DNA of 64,000 bases from Iamia sp038233075 (GCA_038233075.1 JBBSMQ010000007.1:80712-144711); one strand, 5' to 3'. Counted from the first letter of the stretch, positions 8,232 to 17,953 are shown. The notes: generated by a model from the sequence alone, not told the origin. Program-made: numbers and translations.

Positions 8232-10056
8232 GTGCCCACGATGCCCGATCCCACCTTCGACGGTGACGAGCTCGAGCTCCGCGACTACCTCGCGGTGCTG
8301 CGTCGGCGGAAGCTCATCATCATCCTCACCACCGTCGCCGTGATCGTCCTGGCCCTGGCCTACTCCTTCATCCAGACGCCGGTGTACGCAGCCTCGGCCG
8401 AGGTCCTGCTCGAGGACCGCGCCTCGGACAGATCCTGAACCCCGACCAGCAGGTCCGCAACGCCGCCGACCGCCAGCAACAGACCGACACGGAGATCGAG
8501 GTCATGAAGTCGCGCTCCGTGCGCGACGCCGTGGTCGACGAGCTCGGCTACCAGCCCGATGTCACCATCTCGGCCAACGGCGAGACCAGCGTGGTCAGCA
8601 TCCGCGCCGCCGACACCGACCGCGAGCGGGCGGTGCTCGAGGCCAACACCTACATCACCGTGCGCCGCAGCGCCAACATCGACGACCTGACCGAGGCCGC
8701 CGACGCGCTCGAGGGCCAGATCGCTGAGGTGCAACAGCAAGACACCGACCTCGACGCCAACCTGGCCGACCTCGACCAGCAGATCGCCACGGCACCCGAC
8801 GACCTGACCCGGAACCAGCTCCAGGGCGAGCGGACCGGGCCGCGGCCGAGGCCGACGGCCGCCGGGTGTCGCTGCAGACCCAGCGTCAGGGCTACACCGA
8901 GCAGCTGGGCGACCTGCAGATCGCCATCAACAGTGCCCGCACCGGTGGCGGCCAGGTGGTGTCCGAGGCCGAGCGGCCCGACTCCCCGGTGTCGCCCGAC
9001 CCGGTCCGCAACGCAGGCGTGGGCCTCGTGCTTGGCCTCCTGCTGGGCGTCGGCCTCGCGTTCCTGCGCGACTACCTCGACGACTCGGTGCGCACCAAGG
9101 ACGACCTCGACCGGATCTCGGGCGGGCGCGACGTCCTCGGGCTCGTGCCCGTGGTCGCGGGGTGGAAGAACCGCGCCGAGCCCCAGCTGATCTCGGTCCT
9201 CGCCCCCAACTCCCCCGCGGCCGAGGCCTACCGAGGTCTGCGCACGTCGCTCAAGTTCATCGGCCTGGATCGTCCCCTCAAGCTCATCCAGGTCACTAGC
9301 TCCGCCGCCGCCGAGGGCAAGACCACGACCCTGGCCAACCTGGGCGTCGCCATGGCCCGGGCCGGGCACCGGGTGGTGCTGGTGGACTTCGACCTGCGCC
9401 GCCCCCGGCTGCACCAGTTCTTCGACCTCGACAACTCGATCGGGTTCACCAGCGCCATCCTCGGCGAGCACGACATCGGCCGTGCCGTCCAGCCCGTACC
9501 CGACATCCCCCGCCTGGCGGTGCTCGCCTCGGGGCCCCCGCCGCCGAACCCCTCCGAGCTGCTCTCGGCCGGGCTCACCCGCACCCTGCTCGACACGCTG
9601 GCGGGCCAGGCCGACTACGTGCTGATCGACTGCCCACCGCTGCTGCCGGTGGCCGACTCGGTGATCCTCGCTGGCGACGTCGATGCCACCGTCCTCGTCG
9701 CCACCGTCGACACCACCACCAAGCGCAGCCTGGCTCGGTCCCTGGAGCTGCTCGACCAGGTCGACGCCCCCCTGGTGGGCCTGGTGCTCAACGGCCTCGA
9801 GTCCGAGGCTGCCTACGCCTACGGCTACGGCGGCGAGGGCGGCTACGCCTACGCCTACGCCCACGCCGGCGAGCGGACGGGCCGGTTCCGTCGCAAGGAC
9901 CGCGGCGGTCAGCAGGGTCGCGGCACCACCGCCGAGGCCGCGGCCGAGGCTCCGCTTCCCGACGAGGCCGGCGGAGGCGGGTTGCGCCGTCGCCGCAACG
10001 GTCACGACAGCCAGCGTCGCGAGGAACGTCGGGTGGAGGACCACACCCGCACCTGA
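8232..10056 (+). pseudogene. Wzz / BY-kinase chain-length regulator, two frameshifts
   Basis: Read across three frames this is one gene of about 608 codons. Frame 1 (from 8232) has the Wzz start (LRDYLAVLRRRKLIIILTTV) and stops at 8438. The next frame resumes at about 8429 with QILNPDQQVRNAADRQQQ and the coiled-coil, and is lost near 8833. The third frame resumes with DRAAAEADGRRVSLQTQRQ, the second membrane segment and a full kinase: Walker A SSAAAEGKTTTLAN, A' LVDFDLRRPRL, B VLIDCPP. A Tyr-rich tail follows. Adding one C near 8429 and one G near 8833 restores the gene. It would control polysaccharide chain length. If the breaks are real, only the kinase half (from about 8866) could be made. 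Confidence 0.85.
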
Positions 10057-10234
10057 GCCAGCGCCTCGGCACGCCGCTGTCAACCCGACATCCCCAACTG
10101 GTCCACCATCCGGTGGCCAGGACAACCAGACCGTCGACCGGTTCGATGAAGGGTCCGGTGTCCGAGCTCGCGGGGGAGGCGGGCTCCGGGGTCGGTCAGG
10201 TGTCGGTAGGGGTGGAGATCGGGACGGTCGGTGC

Positions 10235-11395
10235 TCACATCAGGAACGGGTACTCCGGTCCGCGATCGACGTCGACCTCGAGGCCGCTCGCGAGGCGAAG
10301 GTCCAGGATCTGCCACCCGTGGTCAGCGTCGACCACGGCGCGGACCAGGCCAGCCTGGGCGTCGGGATCCTCGGGACCCAACAGGGTGACCGTGCCGCCG
10401 GCACCGCCGGCCCCGTTGACCTTGCCACCCAGGGCACCGTAGGTGGCGGCCAGGTCGAGCAATGCTCGAGCGTCGTCACCGACCAGAGCGGGGTGGAGGC
10501 GGGCCTGGGCCTCGGTGGCAGCGGTCAGGGTCGTGGCCCAGCCCGGCAGGTCGCCGGCGGTGAGGTGGTCGCGGGCGAGGGCGGCGAGGTCCCGCAGCTC
10601 GGCCAGCACCATGTGCACCCCCGGGTCGCCGGCCTCGGCCCGCTCGATGACGGCCCCGTGCAGCGCCGAGCTGTCGTGGCCCCCGCCCAGGTGCACGGTG
10701 ATCAGGCGTGCCACCAGATCTGTTCGGGCTGCGGGCGGGACCAGCACCTCGGCGTGCGACCACGACGGGTAGGGATCGATCTCGATCCACGAGAACCCAC
10801 CGTGGGCGGCGGCGATGTGGTCCTGCACCCCGCTCTCCCGCCCGGCGCGCTGGGTCTCGGCCTCGAAGGCGGCACGGGCGGCAGCAGCCGGTTCCGGGGG
10901 GCGATCCAGGGCTGTGCCCACGGCGGCCACCAGGGCCACGAGCACGGACGCTGAGGTGCCCACCGCCGACCCCGGGGGCACGCTGGCCGACACGGTGATG
11001 TCGAGGCCCACCCCGTCGGGGCCGAGCGCCTCGGGGGCGAGGCCACCGACGGCCTGGGCGACGGCGTGGTCGAGGAGGGGCTGATGTCCGGGCCGGGGGG
11101 CGCTCCAGCCGCGGTGCGGATCCGACCCCACGGTCCAGGCCGCGCCCAGGTCCGGGGCCCACATCCGCACCGGGTCGCCCTCGGCTCCGGGCCGCACGCG
11201 GACCTCGCACTCGGCTCCCGAGCCGACGGCCACCGAGCACACCGCGCCCCGCGCCGCGAACCAGGTGTCGGTCCAGCCCCCCACATCGGCCACCCGGACC
11301 GGGGCCCGGGCCACGACCCGACGTCCCACGGGCGGCACTGCCGTCATCGCCGCGACGAGCTGCTCAACGGAGGTCGGCGCACCGAGCGCTCGCAA
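10235..11395 (-). CDS. GHMP-family sugar kinase
   Basis: 386 aa with all GHMP motifs in order. APVRVADVGGWTDTWF near residue 30 is the sugar-binding start typical of the fucokinase/heptose-7-phosphate kinase branch. PPGSAVGTSASVLVAL near 140 is the ATP-binding glycine loop. GGKVNGAGGAGGTVTLL near 335 is the C-terminal motif. Members phosphorylate a sugar or sugar phosphate on the way to nucleotide sugars, which fits the adjacent polysaccharide locus; the actual sugar cannot be told. A second Met (MTAVPPVGRR, residue 17) is an alternative start. Transcribed toward the Wzz/kinase gene, with a 178-base gap that shows no clear feature. Confidence 0.85.
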   Translation of the reverse strand: MRALGAPTSVEQLVAAMTAVPPVGRRVVARAPVRVADVGGWTDTWFAARGAVCSVAVGSGAECEVRVRPGAEGDPVRMWAPDLGAAWTVGSDPHRGWSAPRPGHQPLLDHAVAQAVGGLAPEALGPDGVGLDITVSASVPPGSAVGTSASVLVALVAAVGTALDRPPEPAAAARAAFEAETQRAGRESGVQDHIAAAHGGFSWIEIDPYPSWSHAEVLVPPAARTDLVARLITVHLGGGHDSSALHGAVIERAEAGDPGVHMVLAELRDLAALARDHLTAGDLPGWATTLTAATEAQARLHPALVGDDARALLDLAATYGALGGKVNGAGGAGGTVTLLGPEDPDAQAGLVRAVVDADHGWQILDLRLASGLEVDVDRGPEYPFLM

Positions 11396-11542
11396 CGCAG
11401 CGTTGGGGTCGCCACCTGGCCCCGATGGGCCTCCGCGTCCGCCTTCCCGAGTGCGAACGGCTGAGGGCGGCGCCCGCTCCCACTCGAACGAGCCCAGACC
11501 GGCGTGGAGATGGCCCGCCGCCCAGGCACCACGCAGCTGCGC

Positions 11543-13261
11543 TCAGCCCGGCTGGCCCAGGGCGACGGGCTGTCCGCCCACGGCCTCGGCGGCCTGGCGG
11601 GCGTGGTAGCTGGAGCGGGTGAGGGGGCTGGCCTCCACGTGGCCGATGCCCAGGGCCTCCCCCACCACCGCCACCTCGGTCAGCTCCTCGGGTGTCCACC
11701 AGCGGGCCACCGGCAGGTGGTGGGTGGTGGGCCGCAGGTACTGGCCGACGGTGACGATGTCACAGCCCACCCCGGCCAGGTCGGCCAGCGCACCGTGGAT
11801 CTCCTCGACGGTCTCCCCCAGGCCCACGATGAGGCTGGACTTGGTGGTCAGCCCGGCCTCGCCGGCCCGGGCCAGCACCGACAGGCTGCGGGCGTAGGAG
11901 GCCGACGGGCGCACCGCCCGCTGCAACCGGGCCACCGTCTCCAGGTTGTGGTTGAGCACGTCGGGCCGGGCCTCAAAGATGATGGCCAGGGCGTCGGGGT
12001 CGCCCTTGCAGTCCGGGATGAGCACCTCGACCGCGGTGGCCGGGCGGCGGGCCCGCACGGCCCGGATGGTGGCCGCGAAGGCCTCGGCCCCTCCGTCGGG
12101 CAGGTCGTCGCGGGCCACGGCGGTGATCACCGCATGGGCCAGATCCATGCGGTCGACGGCCTCGGCCACCCGTTCGGGCTCTCCGGCGTCGAGGGGCTGG
12201 GGGTGGCGGGTGTCGACCAGGCAGAACCCGCAAGCCCGGGTGCAGCGCTCACCGTTGATCATGAAGGTGGAGGTCCCGTCGGACCAGCACTCGAAGATGT
12301 TGGGACAGCCGGCCTCCTCGCACACGGTGACCAGGTCCAGGTCGCGCAGCGTGCGCCTCAGGCGCCGGTAGTCGTCGGTGATCCGGAACCGAGCCTTCAT
12401 CCAGTCCGGCTTGCGAGCCGAGATGGCCACCGCCTGGTCGACCCCGGCATCGGCCAGGCGTCCCAGCAGCCGGGTCGAGGTGCCCTCCCCGGCCGCGACC
12501 CGGAGCCCGTCGGGCACCCGCTGGGCGTCGGGTCCGGGACCCTTGCCCCGGCTGAACGGGGAGAGGTCGGCGGCGGAGGTCCGCCACACCACATCGGCCC
12601 GGTCGACGCCGCCCCCGCCCCACCGCTCGGCGGCCAGGCGGGCCGTGATGTCGACCACGTCCTGGAGCGAGGCGTCGACCCCCTCGGCCCGCAGCGATGT
12701 CACCGGTCGGTCGGCGATGCCGCAGGGCACGATGGCCCGGAACATGTCCATGTCCGGGTCGACGTTGAGGGCGAAGCCATGCATCGACCGGCCCCGGCTG
12801 AGCCGAACCCCGATGGCGCAGATCTTGCGGGGGTCGGGGCCGTCGACGTCGACCCACACGCCGGGGTACTCGTCGAGACGGCCGGCCGCCACGCCCAGCT
12901 CGGCCAGGACATCGATGACCAGCTGCTCCACGCCGTGGACGAAGGCAGGGGTGTCGGGCTTGGACCCCCCGCCGGCGCCGGGCACGGTGAGGATGGGGTA
13001 GCCGACCAGCTGGCCGGGGCCGTGGTAGGTGATGTCGCCGCCCCGGTCGGCCCGCTCCAGCTCGGCGCCCACCTCGCCCGGAGGCACCAGCAGGTGGGAC
13101 AGATCGGCCCGGACACCGAGGGTGAACACCTTGGGATGCTCGAGCAGGAGCAGGTGGTCGTGACCGGGCGTGCGGTGCAGGCCGTGCTGGAGGGCGAGCG
13201 CGTCGCGGTAGCGGACCCGGCCCAGCCACCGGACGTGCAGCGGCGGCGGTCCGGCGGCCAC
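11543..13261 (-). CDS. lipB-lipA: LipB-LipA fusion: octanoyltransferase + lipoyl synthase
   Basis: 572 aa in one frame. Residues 1-230 are LipB: RGGDITYHGPGQLVGYPI, the active Lys in KICAIGVRLSRG (about 148) and acyl-accepting Cys in IVPCGI (about 180). They transfer octanoate from ACP to lipoyl domains. A linker of about 65 residues leads to LipA, a radical-SAM enzyme inserting two sulfurs. It has the auxiliary-cluster motif CEEAGCPNIFEC (about 313-324), the SAM motif CTRACGFC and the terminal RSSYHARQ. All catalytic residues of both enzymes are present. Bacterial lipB and lipA are normally separate genes. The GTG start overlaps the E2 stop by one base (TAGTG), implying translational coupling with the lipoyl-bearing substrate protein. 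Confidence 0.93.
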   Translation of the reverse strand: MAAGPPPLHVRWLGRVRYRDALALQHGLHRTPGHDHLLLLEHPKVFTLGVRADLSHLLVPPGEVGAELERADRGGDITYHGPGQLVGYPILTVPGAGGGSKPDTPAFVHGVEQLVIDVLAELGVAAGRLDEYPGVWVDVDGPDPRKICAIGVRLSRGRSMHGFALNVDPDMDMFRAIVPCGIADRPVTSLRAEGVDASLQDVVDITARLAAERWGGGGVDRADVVWRTSAADLSPFSRGKGPGPDAQRVPDGLRVAAGEGTSTRLLGRLADAGVDQAVAISARKPDWMKARFRITDDYRRLRRTLRDLDLVTVCEEAGCPNIFECWSDGTSTFMINGERCTRACGFCLVDTRHPQPLDAGEPERVAEAVDRMDLAHAVITAVARDDLPDGGAEAFAATIRAVRARRPATAVEVLIPDCKGDPDALAIIFEARPDVLNHNLETVARLQRAVRPSASYARSLSVLARAGEAGLTTKSSLIVGLGETVEEIHGALADLAGVGCDIVTVGQYLRPTTHHLPVARWWTPEELTEVAVVGEALGIGHVEASPLTRSSYHARQAAEAVGGQPVALGQPG

Positions 13262-14742
13262 TACAGCTCCGCCTCCCAGTCGCGCTGCTCGAGGATGTCG
13301 ACGATGCGGCGCAGGAAGGCCGCCGCGTAGGCACCGTCGAAGCCCCGGTGGTCCCAGCCCAGCGAGAGGTTCCCCATCGACCGGATGGCGATGGCCTCGT
13401 TGCCGGAGGCATCGGTGACCACGACCGGCCGCCGGGTGACGCCCTCGGTGGACAGCACCATCACCTGGGGCTGGTTGATGATGGGCAGCTGCACCAGGGT
13501 GCCCGACGCACCGGCGTTGGTGATGGTGACGGTGCCGCCGCTGATGTCGTCCGCCGACAGCTTGCGGTTGCGGGCCTTGCCCGCCAGGTCGGCCACGGTG
13601 CGGGCGATGGCGGGGAGGCGGAGGTCCTGGGCGCCGTGCACGACGGGGACGATGAGGCCCTCGTAGTCGAGGTCGACGGCGATGCCCAGGTTCACATCGT
13701 GGTGGACGATCAGCTCGCCGTCGCCCACGCTGGCGTTCATGTGGGGGAACTCGTCGATGGCGTCGACCAGGGCCCGGGCGATGAACGGCAGGTAGGTGAG
13801 GCTGATGCCGGCCTCGGCCTTGAAGCGCTCCTTGTGGGCCTGACGGACGGTCTCGACGCCCTCCAGATCGACCTCCATCACGGTGAACACGTGGGGCGAG
13901 GTGGCCTTGGACCGCACCATGTGCTCGCCGGTGCGGCGCCGGACGTTGTTGAACGCCACCGAGGTGGAGCTCTCCCCCGGCGTGGCCGGAGCGACCCGGG
14001 CCGGCTTCGGGGCCGCGGCCTTCTTCGCCGCTGCGGGGGCGGGAGCCTCATCGGCCCGGGCCGGCGCCTTGGCGGCCTGGCCCCCCTCGACGGCGGCGAG
14101 CACGTCGTTGCGGGTGATGCGCCCGCCGGCCCCGGTGCCGGAGAGGGAGGAGACGTCGAGGTCGTGCTCGGCGATCAGGCGGCGAACGACCGGTGAGAGC
14201 ACCATGGCCTCGGAGTCACCCGAGGGGGCCGACGCCGCCGGCTTCCGGTCCGGCGTTGCCTCGGGCTCGGGCTCCTCGTCGGGCTCCGGTTCGGGCTCGG
14301 GCTCCGGTTCCTCGGCCGCCGGCTCCTCGGGCTCGTCGTCCGTGTCGGGCTCGGGCTCGGGCTCCTCAGCCTCGGCTGCGGGCTGCTCGGGCTCGTCGTC
14401 AGCCTGGTCGTCGTCGGGCTCCGCGGTCTCCTCGGCCCCGGCCGTCTCCTCCTCGGGCTCGTCGTCGGCGTCCTCGGTCTCACCCCCGTCGTCGGCGGGG
14501 GCAGCGTCGCCGTCGCCGACGATGGCCAGCACCGCGCCCACGTCGACGGTGTCGCCCTCCTCGGCCTTGATCTCGGTGATGGTCCCGCTGACCGGCGAGG
14601 GGATCTCCGAGTCGACCTTGTCGGTCGACACCTCGACGATGGCCTCGTCCTCGGAGATCTCGTCACCGACTTCCTTCAACCACTTGGTGATGGTGCCCTC
14701 GGTGACGGTCTCGCCCAGCTGGGGCATCTGGATCTCGGCCAT
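13261..14742 (-). CDS. sucB: 2-oxoacid dehydrogenase E2 (dihydrolipoyl acyltransferase)
   Basis: 493 aa. An N-terminal lipoyl domain (1-80) has the modified Lys at about 42 in VSTDKVDSE. A long Glu/Pro/Asp-rich flexible linker of about 95 residues follows, then a peripheral subunit-binding domain (about 180-218, SPVVRRLIAEHDLDV then GTGAGGRITRNDVL). The acyltransferase core ends with the catalytic HRGFDG (about 463). It transfers acyl groups from E1 to CoA inside the pyruvate or 2-oxoglutarate dehydrogenase complex; sequence alone does not settle which, and the name sucB is a label only. ATG 14742 has AGGAG ten bases upstream. It lies 32 bases after lpd and is coupled to lipB-lipA. With an AceE-type E1 at 30.3 kb, a role in pyruvate dehydrogenase is plausible. 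Confidence 0.92.
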   Translation of the reverse strand: MAEIQMPQLGETVTEGTITKWLKEVGDEISEDEAIVEVSTDKVDSEIPSPVSGTITEIKAEEGDTVDVGAVLAIVGDGDAAPADDGGETEDADDEPEEETAGAEETAEPDDDQADDEPEQPAAEAEEPEPEPDTDDEPEEPAAEEPEPEPEPEPDEEPEPEATPDRKPAASAPSGDSEAMVLSPVVRRLIAEHDLDVSSLSGTGAGGRITRNDVLAAVEGGQAAKAPARADEAPAPAAAKKAAAPKPARVAPATPGESSTSVAFNNVRRRTGEHMVRSKATSPHVFTVMEVDLEGVETVRQAHKERFKAEAGISLTYLPFIARALVDAIDEFPHMNASVGDGELIVHHDVNLGIAVDLDYEGLIVPVVHGAQDLRLPAIARTVADLAGKARNRKLSADDISGGTVTITNAGASGTLVQLPIINQPQVMVLSTEGVTRRPVVVTDASGNEAIAIRSMGNLSLGWDHRGFDGAYAAAFLRRIVDILEQRDWEAEL

Positions 14743-14774
14743 GGGGGAAGTGCTCCTGGGGATGTCGGCGACGG

Positions 14775-16184
14775 TCAGCCGTGGAGGCCACGGCCGGTGA
14801 GGGACAGGACCGTCTCGCCGAAGTTCTCCGACAGCGACGGGTGGGGCTGGATGAAGGCGGCGACCTCGTCCACGGTCGCCTCCCAGTTCACCGCCAGGTA
14901 GCCCTGGCCCAGCTGCTCGGTGACCCAGGGGCCGGCCATGTGGACACCGAGGATCTGGCCCCCGGTGCCGTCGGTCTGCTTCTCGGCGATGATCTTCACC
15001 ATGCCCTCGGTCTCGCCCAGGATGAGGGCCCGGCCGTTGCCGGCCCAGCGGTGCTTGGAGGCGGTCACCTCGTAGCCGGCCTCGGTGGCCGCCTCCTCGG
15101 TGAGGCCCACGAACGCGACCTCGGGGTGGCAGTAGACGCACCACGGCACGCGGTCGTAGGCGACGGGCACCGCGTCTTCGCCCATGATCTGCTTGATGAC
15201 CAGGATCGACTCGGCGTAGGCCACGTGGGCCAGCCCGGGTGTGGCGATGAGGTCGCCGGTGGCCCACACCCCGTCGGCGCCGGTGCGGCACCACTCGTCG
15301 ACCTCGACGAAGCCACGATCGTCGACCTCGACGCCGGTGCCGTCCAGGCCGAGGGTGTCGGAGAGGGGGCGACGACCGATCGACACGACCACGCAGTCGG
15401 CCTCCACCGACTCCCCGCCCTCGAGGTTCACGGTGATGGAGTCGTCGCCGGTGTCCTGGCCCTCGACCTTGGTCCCGGTCTGGAAGGTGATGCCCCGCTT
15501 CTCCAGGGCCCGCTGCACGACCTTGACCACGTCGGCGTCGACGCCCGGGAGGATCGCAGGCAGGGCCTCCAGCACGGTGACCTCGGCGCCCAGGTCGTTG
15601 AACATGGAGGCGAACTCGCAGCCGATGGCCCCGCCGCCGACCACCACCACCCGGTCGGGGATGTGGTCGAGCTGGAACACCTCGTCGGAGGTCAGCACCC
15701 GGTCGCTCACGTCGAAGCCGGGCAGGGTGCGCGGCGCCGAGCCACTGGCCAGCAGCACGTGGTCGCCCTGGATCGTGGTCGTCTCACCGTCGTCGTCGGT
15801 GACGGTGACCGAGCGGTCCGACCCCAGGGTGCCGGTGCCGTCGTAGACGGTGACCTTGCGGCTCTTGAGCAGGCTGCCCAGCCCCTTCACCAGCTGGTCG
15901 ACCACGCCCCACATGCGGTCGGTCGAGGTGGAGAAGTCGAGGGTGATGTCGCCGCTCGCCTTGATGCCGAACGTGGACGAGTCCTCGACGGCTCGAGCGA
16001 CCTCGGCGGTCTGGAGCAGCTCCTTGGCCGGGATGCACCCGCGGTTGAGGCAGGTGCCTCCGAGGCGGCGGTTCTCCACCACGGCGATGTCGAGCCCGGC
16101 GGCGGCGCCGTAGAGGGCGGCCGAGTACCCGCCGGGACCTCCTCCAATGATGACCAGATCGTGGGTGTCGGCCGTGGGGACCAC
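14775..16184 (-). CDS. lpdA: Dihydrolipoamide dehydrogenase (E3)
   Basis: About 469 aa flavoprotein that reoxidises the dihydrolipoyl arm of E2 with NAD+. FAD motif IIGGGPGGYSAAL, redox disulfide GGTCLNRGCIPAK (Cys about 45 and 50), NAD motif VVVGGGAIGCEFAS, second FAD contact WATGDLIATPGLAHVA, and the C-terminal base HPSLSE. The start is uncertain: GTG at 16184 sits directly on a GAGGAGG sequence, while the frame is open upstream to 16262 through low-complexity sequence with a possible TTG. First gene of the lpd - E2 - lipBA run. Confidence 0.92.
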   Translation of the reverse strand: MVPTADTHDLVIIGGGPGGYSAALYGAAAGLDIAVVENRRLGGTCLNRGCIPAKELLQTAEVARAVEDSSTFGIKASGDITLDFSTSTDRMWGVVDQLVKGLGSLLKSRKVTVYDGTGTLGSDRSVTVTDDDGETTTIQGDHVLLASGSAPRTLPGFDVSDRVLTSDEVFQLDHIPDRVVVVGGGAIGCEFASMFNDLGAEVTVLEALPAILPGVDADVVKVVQRALEKRGITFQTGTKVEGQDTGDDSITVNLEGGESVEADCVVVSIGRRPLSDTLGLDGTGVEVDDRGFVEVDEWCRTGADGVWATGDLIATPGLAHVAYAESILVIKQIMGEDAVPVAYDRVPWCVYCHPEVAFVGLTEEAATEAGYEVTASKHRWAGNGRALILGETEGMVKIIAEKQTDGTGGQILGVHMAGPWVTEQLGQGYLAVNWEATVDEVAAFIQPHPSLSENFGETVLSLTGRGLHG

Positions 16185-16337
16185 CTCCTCGGGATGCAAG
16201 GCGACTCTAGCGAGGGCGACCCCCCGCCGTGCCCGCCCCCCGACCGGCCCACGGGCCCTCACCAGGGGGTCGTCGGCCGTTGGTCCGGCGGGGTCGGTGG
16301 GCGGGGTCGGTCGGGCGCCGGCCGCCGGTGGGCCCGG

Positions 16338-16430
16338 TCAGCTGCGCGCCAGCACCACCTGCAGGGCGAAGGCCACGAGGATGGCGAGCCCGCACAGCAG
16401 CGCGGCGGCGATGAGGCGGCGGGTGCTCAC
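16338..16430 (-). CDS. Single-span small membrane protein (30 aa)
   Basis: GTG at 16430 opens a 30-codon frame: MSTRR, a continuous hydrophobic span (LIAAALLCGLAILVAFALQ) and ARS before TGA. This is a well-formed one-helix membrane peptide with a basic inside end, between lpdA and mscL on the same strand. No family recognised and no strong ribosome site, so it may be chance. Confidence 0.35.
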   Translation of the reverse strand: MSTRRLIAAALLCGLAILVAFALQVVLARS

Positions 16431-16544
16431 AGTGGCGCCAACCTAGGCCACGCCGTCGTGACGGTCGCCGCGCACGCTCCCCGTGCAACCGATCGAGCCC
16501 GGAGGACGGGTCGTCACCGGTGGCGCGACCGTCAGGTCGCCGGC

Positions 16545-16928
16545 TCAGCGGCGGGCGGACAGCTCGTCGCGGATCTGGGGGAGCAGCTCGACCTCGGCTG
16601 TCTCCTCCTCGGTCTCGTCGGTCTCGCCCTCGCGCCGCGACACCTCGACCATCTTGTTGTACGCCTTCACGAGCAGGAAGAGGACGAAGCCGATGATGAC
16701 GAACGAGAGGACGGTGTTGAGGAAGGCGCCGTAGGTGATCTGCCCGTCGCCGATGTCGAGCACGAGGCTGTCGAAGTTCGGCTGACCGCCGATGGCGGCG
16801 ATGATCGGGGTGATGACGTCGGCGACGAGGCTGTCGACCACCGTCTTGAAGGCCAGGGCCAGGATCAAGCCGACGGCGATCTCGATGAGGTTGCCCTTCA
16901 TCAGGAAGTCCTTGAACTCTTTCAGCAC
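16545..16928 (-). CDS. mscL: Large-conductance mechanosensitive channel MscL
   Basis: 127 aa, the usual length. GTG at 16928 with GGAGGA seven bases upstream starts the canonical VLKEFKDFLMKGNLIEIAVG amphipathic N terminus. TM1 contains the gating face (AVGLILALAFKTVVDSLV). The periplasmic loop follows, then TM2 (LNTVLSFVIIGFVLFLLVKAYN) and an acidic cytoplasmic tail of EEE/DET runs ending ELSARR. It opens under membrane tension to release solutes in hypo-osmotic shock. Monocistronic in appearance, with the divergent epimerase gene upstream. Confidence 0.95.
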   Translation of the reverse strand: MLKEFKDFLMKGNLIEIAVGLILALAFKTVVDSLVADVITPIIAAIGGQPNFDSLVLDIGDGQITYGAFLNTVLSFVIIGFVLFLLVKAYNKMVEVSRREGETDETEEETAEVELLPQIRDELSARR

Positions 16929-17041
16929 GGCCGTCCTCCATCGGGGGTCGGGGTGGTGTACGACGGGGGGACCGAACCCGCGTCGCTCGCGGCTGCGCTC
17001 GGGGACCACGAGTTGTGGTCGGTCACCGCTGCGGGTAGACG

Positions 17042-17953
17042 ATGGCCATGCGCCGCATCGCAGTGACCGGGTCCCACGGGTTGATCGGGGAGGCCCTGGT
17101 GCGGTCGCTCCAGGGCGACGGCCACGACGTGGTGCGGATCGTCCGCGGCGCACCGGGCGCCGGTGAGGTCCGCTGGGACCTCGACGCCGGGGAGATCGAC
17201 GCCGCCGGTCTCGAGGGCAGCGACGGGGTGGTCCACCTGGCTGGCGAGGGCATCGCCTCGGGCCGGTGGACCGAGGAGCACAAGCGGGCCGTGCTCGAGA
17301 GCCGCACCCGCGGGACAGCCTTGCTCTCCGAGGCACTGGCCTCCCTCGACGACCGGCCCGCCGTGCTGCTGTCGGGCTCCGCCATCGGCTTCTACGGCGA
17401 CCGGGGCGATGAGGTGCTCACGGAGGACAGTCCCGCCGGGGAGGGGTTCCTGCCCGAGCTGTGCCTGGCGTGGGAGGCCGCCACCGGCCTGGCCTCCTCG
17501 GCCGGCATCCGGGTGGCGCACCTGCGCACCGGCATCGTGCTCTCCCCCGAAGGTGGGGCGCTGGGCAAGCAGCTGCTGCCGTTCAAGCTGGGCCTCGGGG
17601 GCCGGGCCGGCGCCGGGCACCAGTGGATGCCGTGGATCTCCCTCGACGACGAGGTCGCCGCCATCCGCTTCCTGCTCGACCACGATGTCGCGGGCCCCGT
17701 CGACCTGACCGCCCCCGACCCCGTCACCAACGCCGACTTCGCCCGCACCCTCGGTGCCGTCCTGCACCGGCCCGCCGTGCTGCCCATCCCCCGCGTCGTG
17801 TCCCGCCTCCCCGCGGGCATCGGCCCCCTCGTCGAGAACCTGCTGTTCTCCAGCGCCCGGGTCCTGCCCGAGGTGCTGACCGAAGCCGGGTTCACCTTCT
17901 CACACACCACCCTCGAAGACGCCCTGCGCGACCTCCTCGACCGCCCTGCCTGA
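17042..17953 (+). CDS. TIGR01777-family NAD(P) epimerase-like protein (YfcH type)
   Basis: 303 aa, full length. The Rossmann start is RIAVTGSHGLIGEALVRSL. The family block GVVHLAGEGIASGRWTEEHK, then SGSAIGFYGDRGDEVLTE, then the substrate-side motif AGHQWMPWISLDDEVAAI identify the TIGR01777/SulA-like subgroup of extended SDRs. The C-terminal DUF1731 region (PAVLPIPRVVSRLP, then GFTFSHTTLEDAL) is intact. The reaction is not known; it binds NAD(P) by family. Start at ATG 17042 or 17048 (MRRIAV). Divergent from mscL and convergent with the SDR gene. Confidence 0.88.
   Translation: MAMRRIAVTGSHGLIGEALVRSLQGDGHDVVRIVRGAPGAGEVRWDLDAGEIDAAGLEGSDGVVHLAGEGIASGRWTEEHKRAVLESRTRGTALLSEALASLDDRPAVLLSGSAIGFYGDRGDEVLTEDSPAGEGFLPELCLAWEAATGLASSAGIRVAHLRTGIVLSPEGGALGKQLLPFKLGLGGRAGAGHQWMPWISLDDEVAAIRFLLDHDVAGPVDLTAPDPVTNADFARTLGAVLHRPAVLPIPRVVSRLPAGIGPLVENLLFSSARVLPEVLTEAGFTFSHTTLEDALRDLLDRPA

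Noticed and set aside
14781..17066. 761-codon plus-strand open frame
   Set aside because: Antisense to lpdA and mscL, which are certain.
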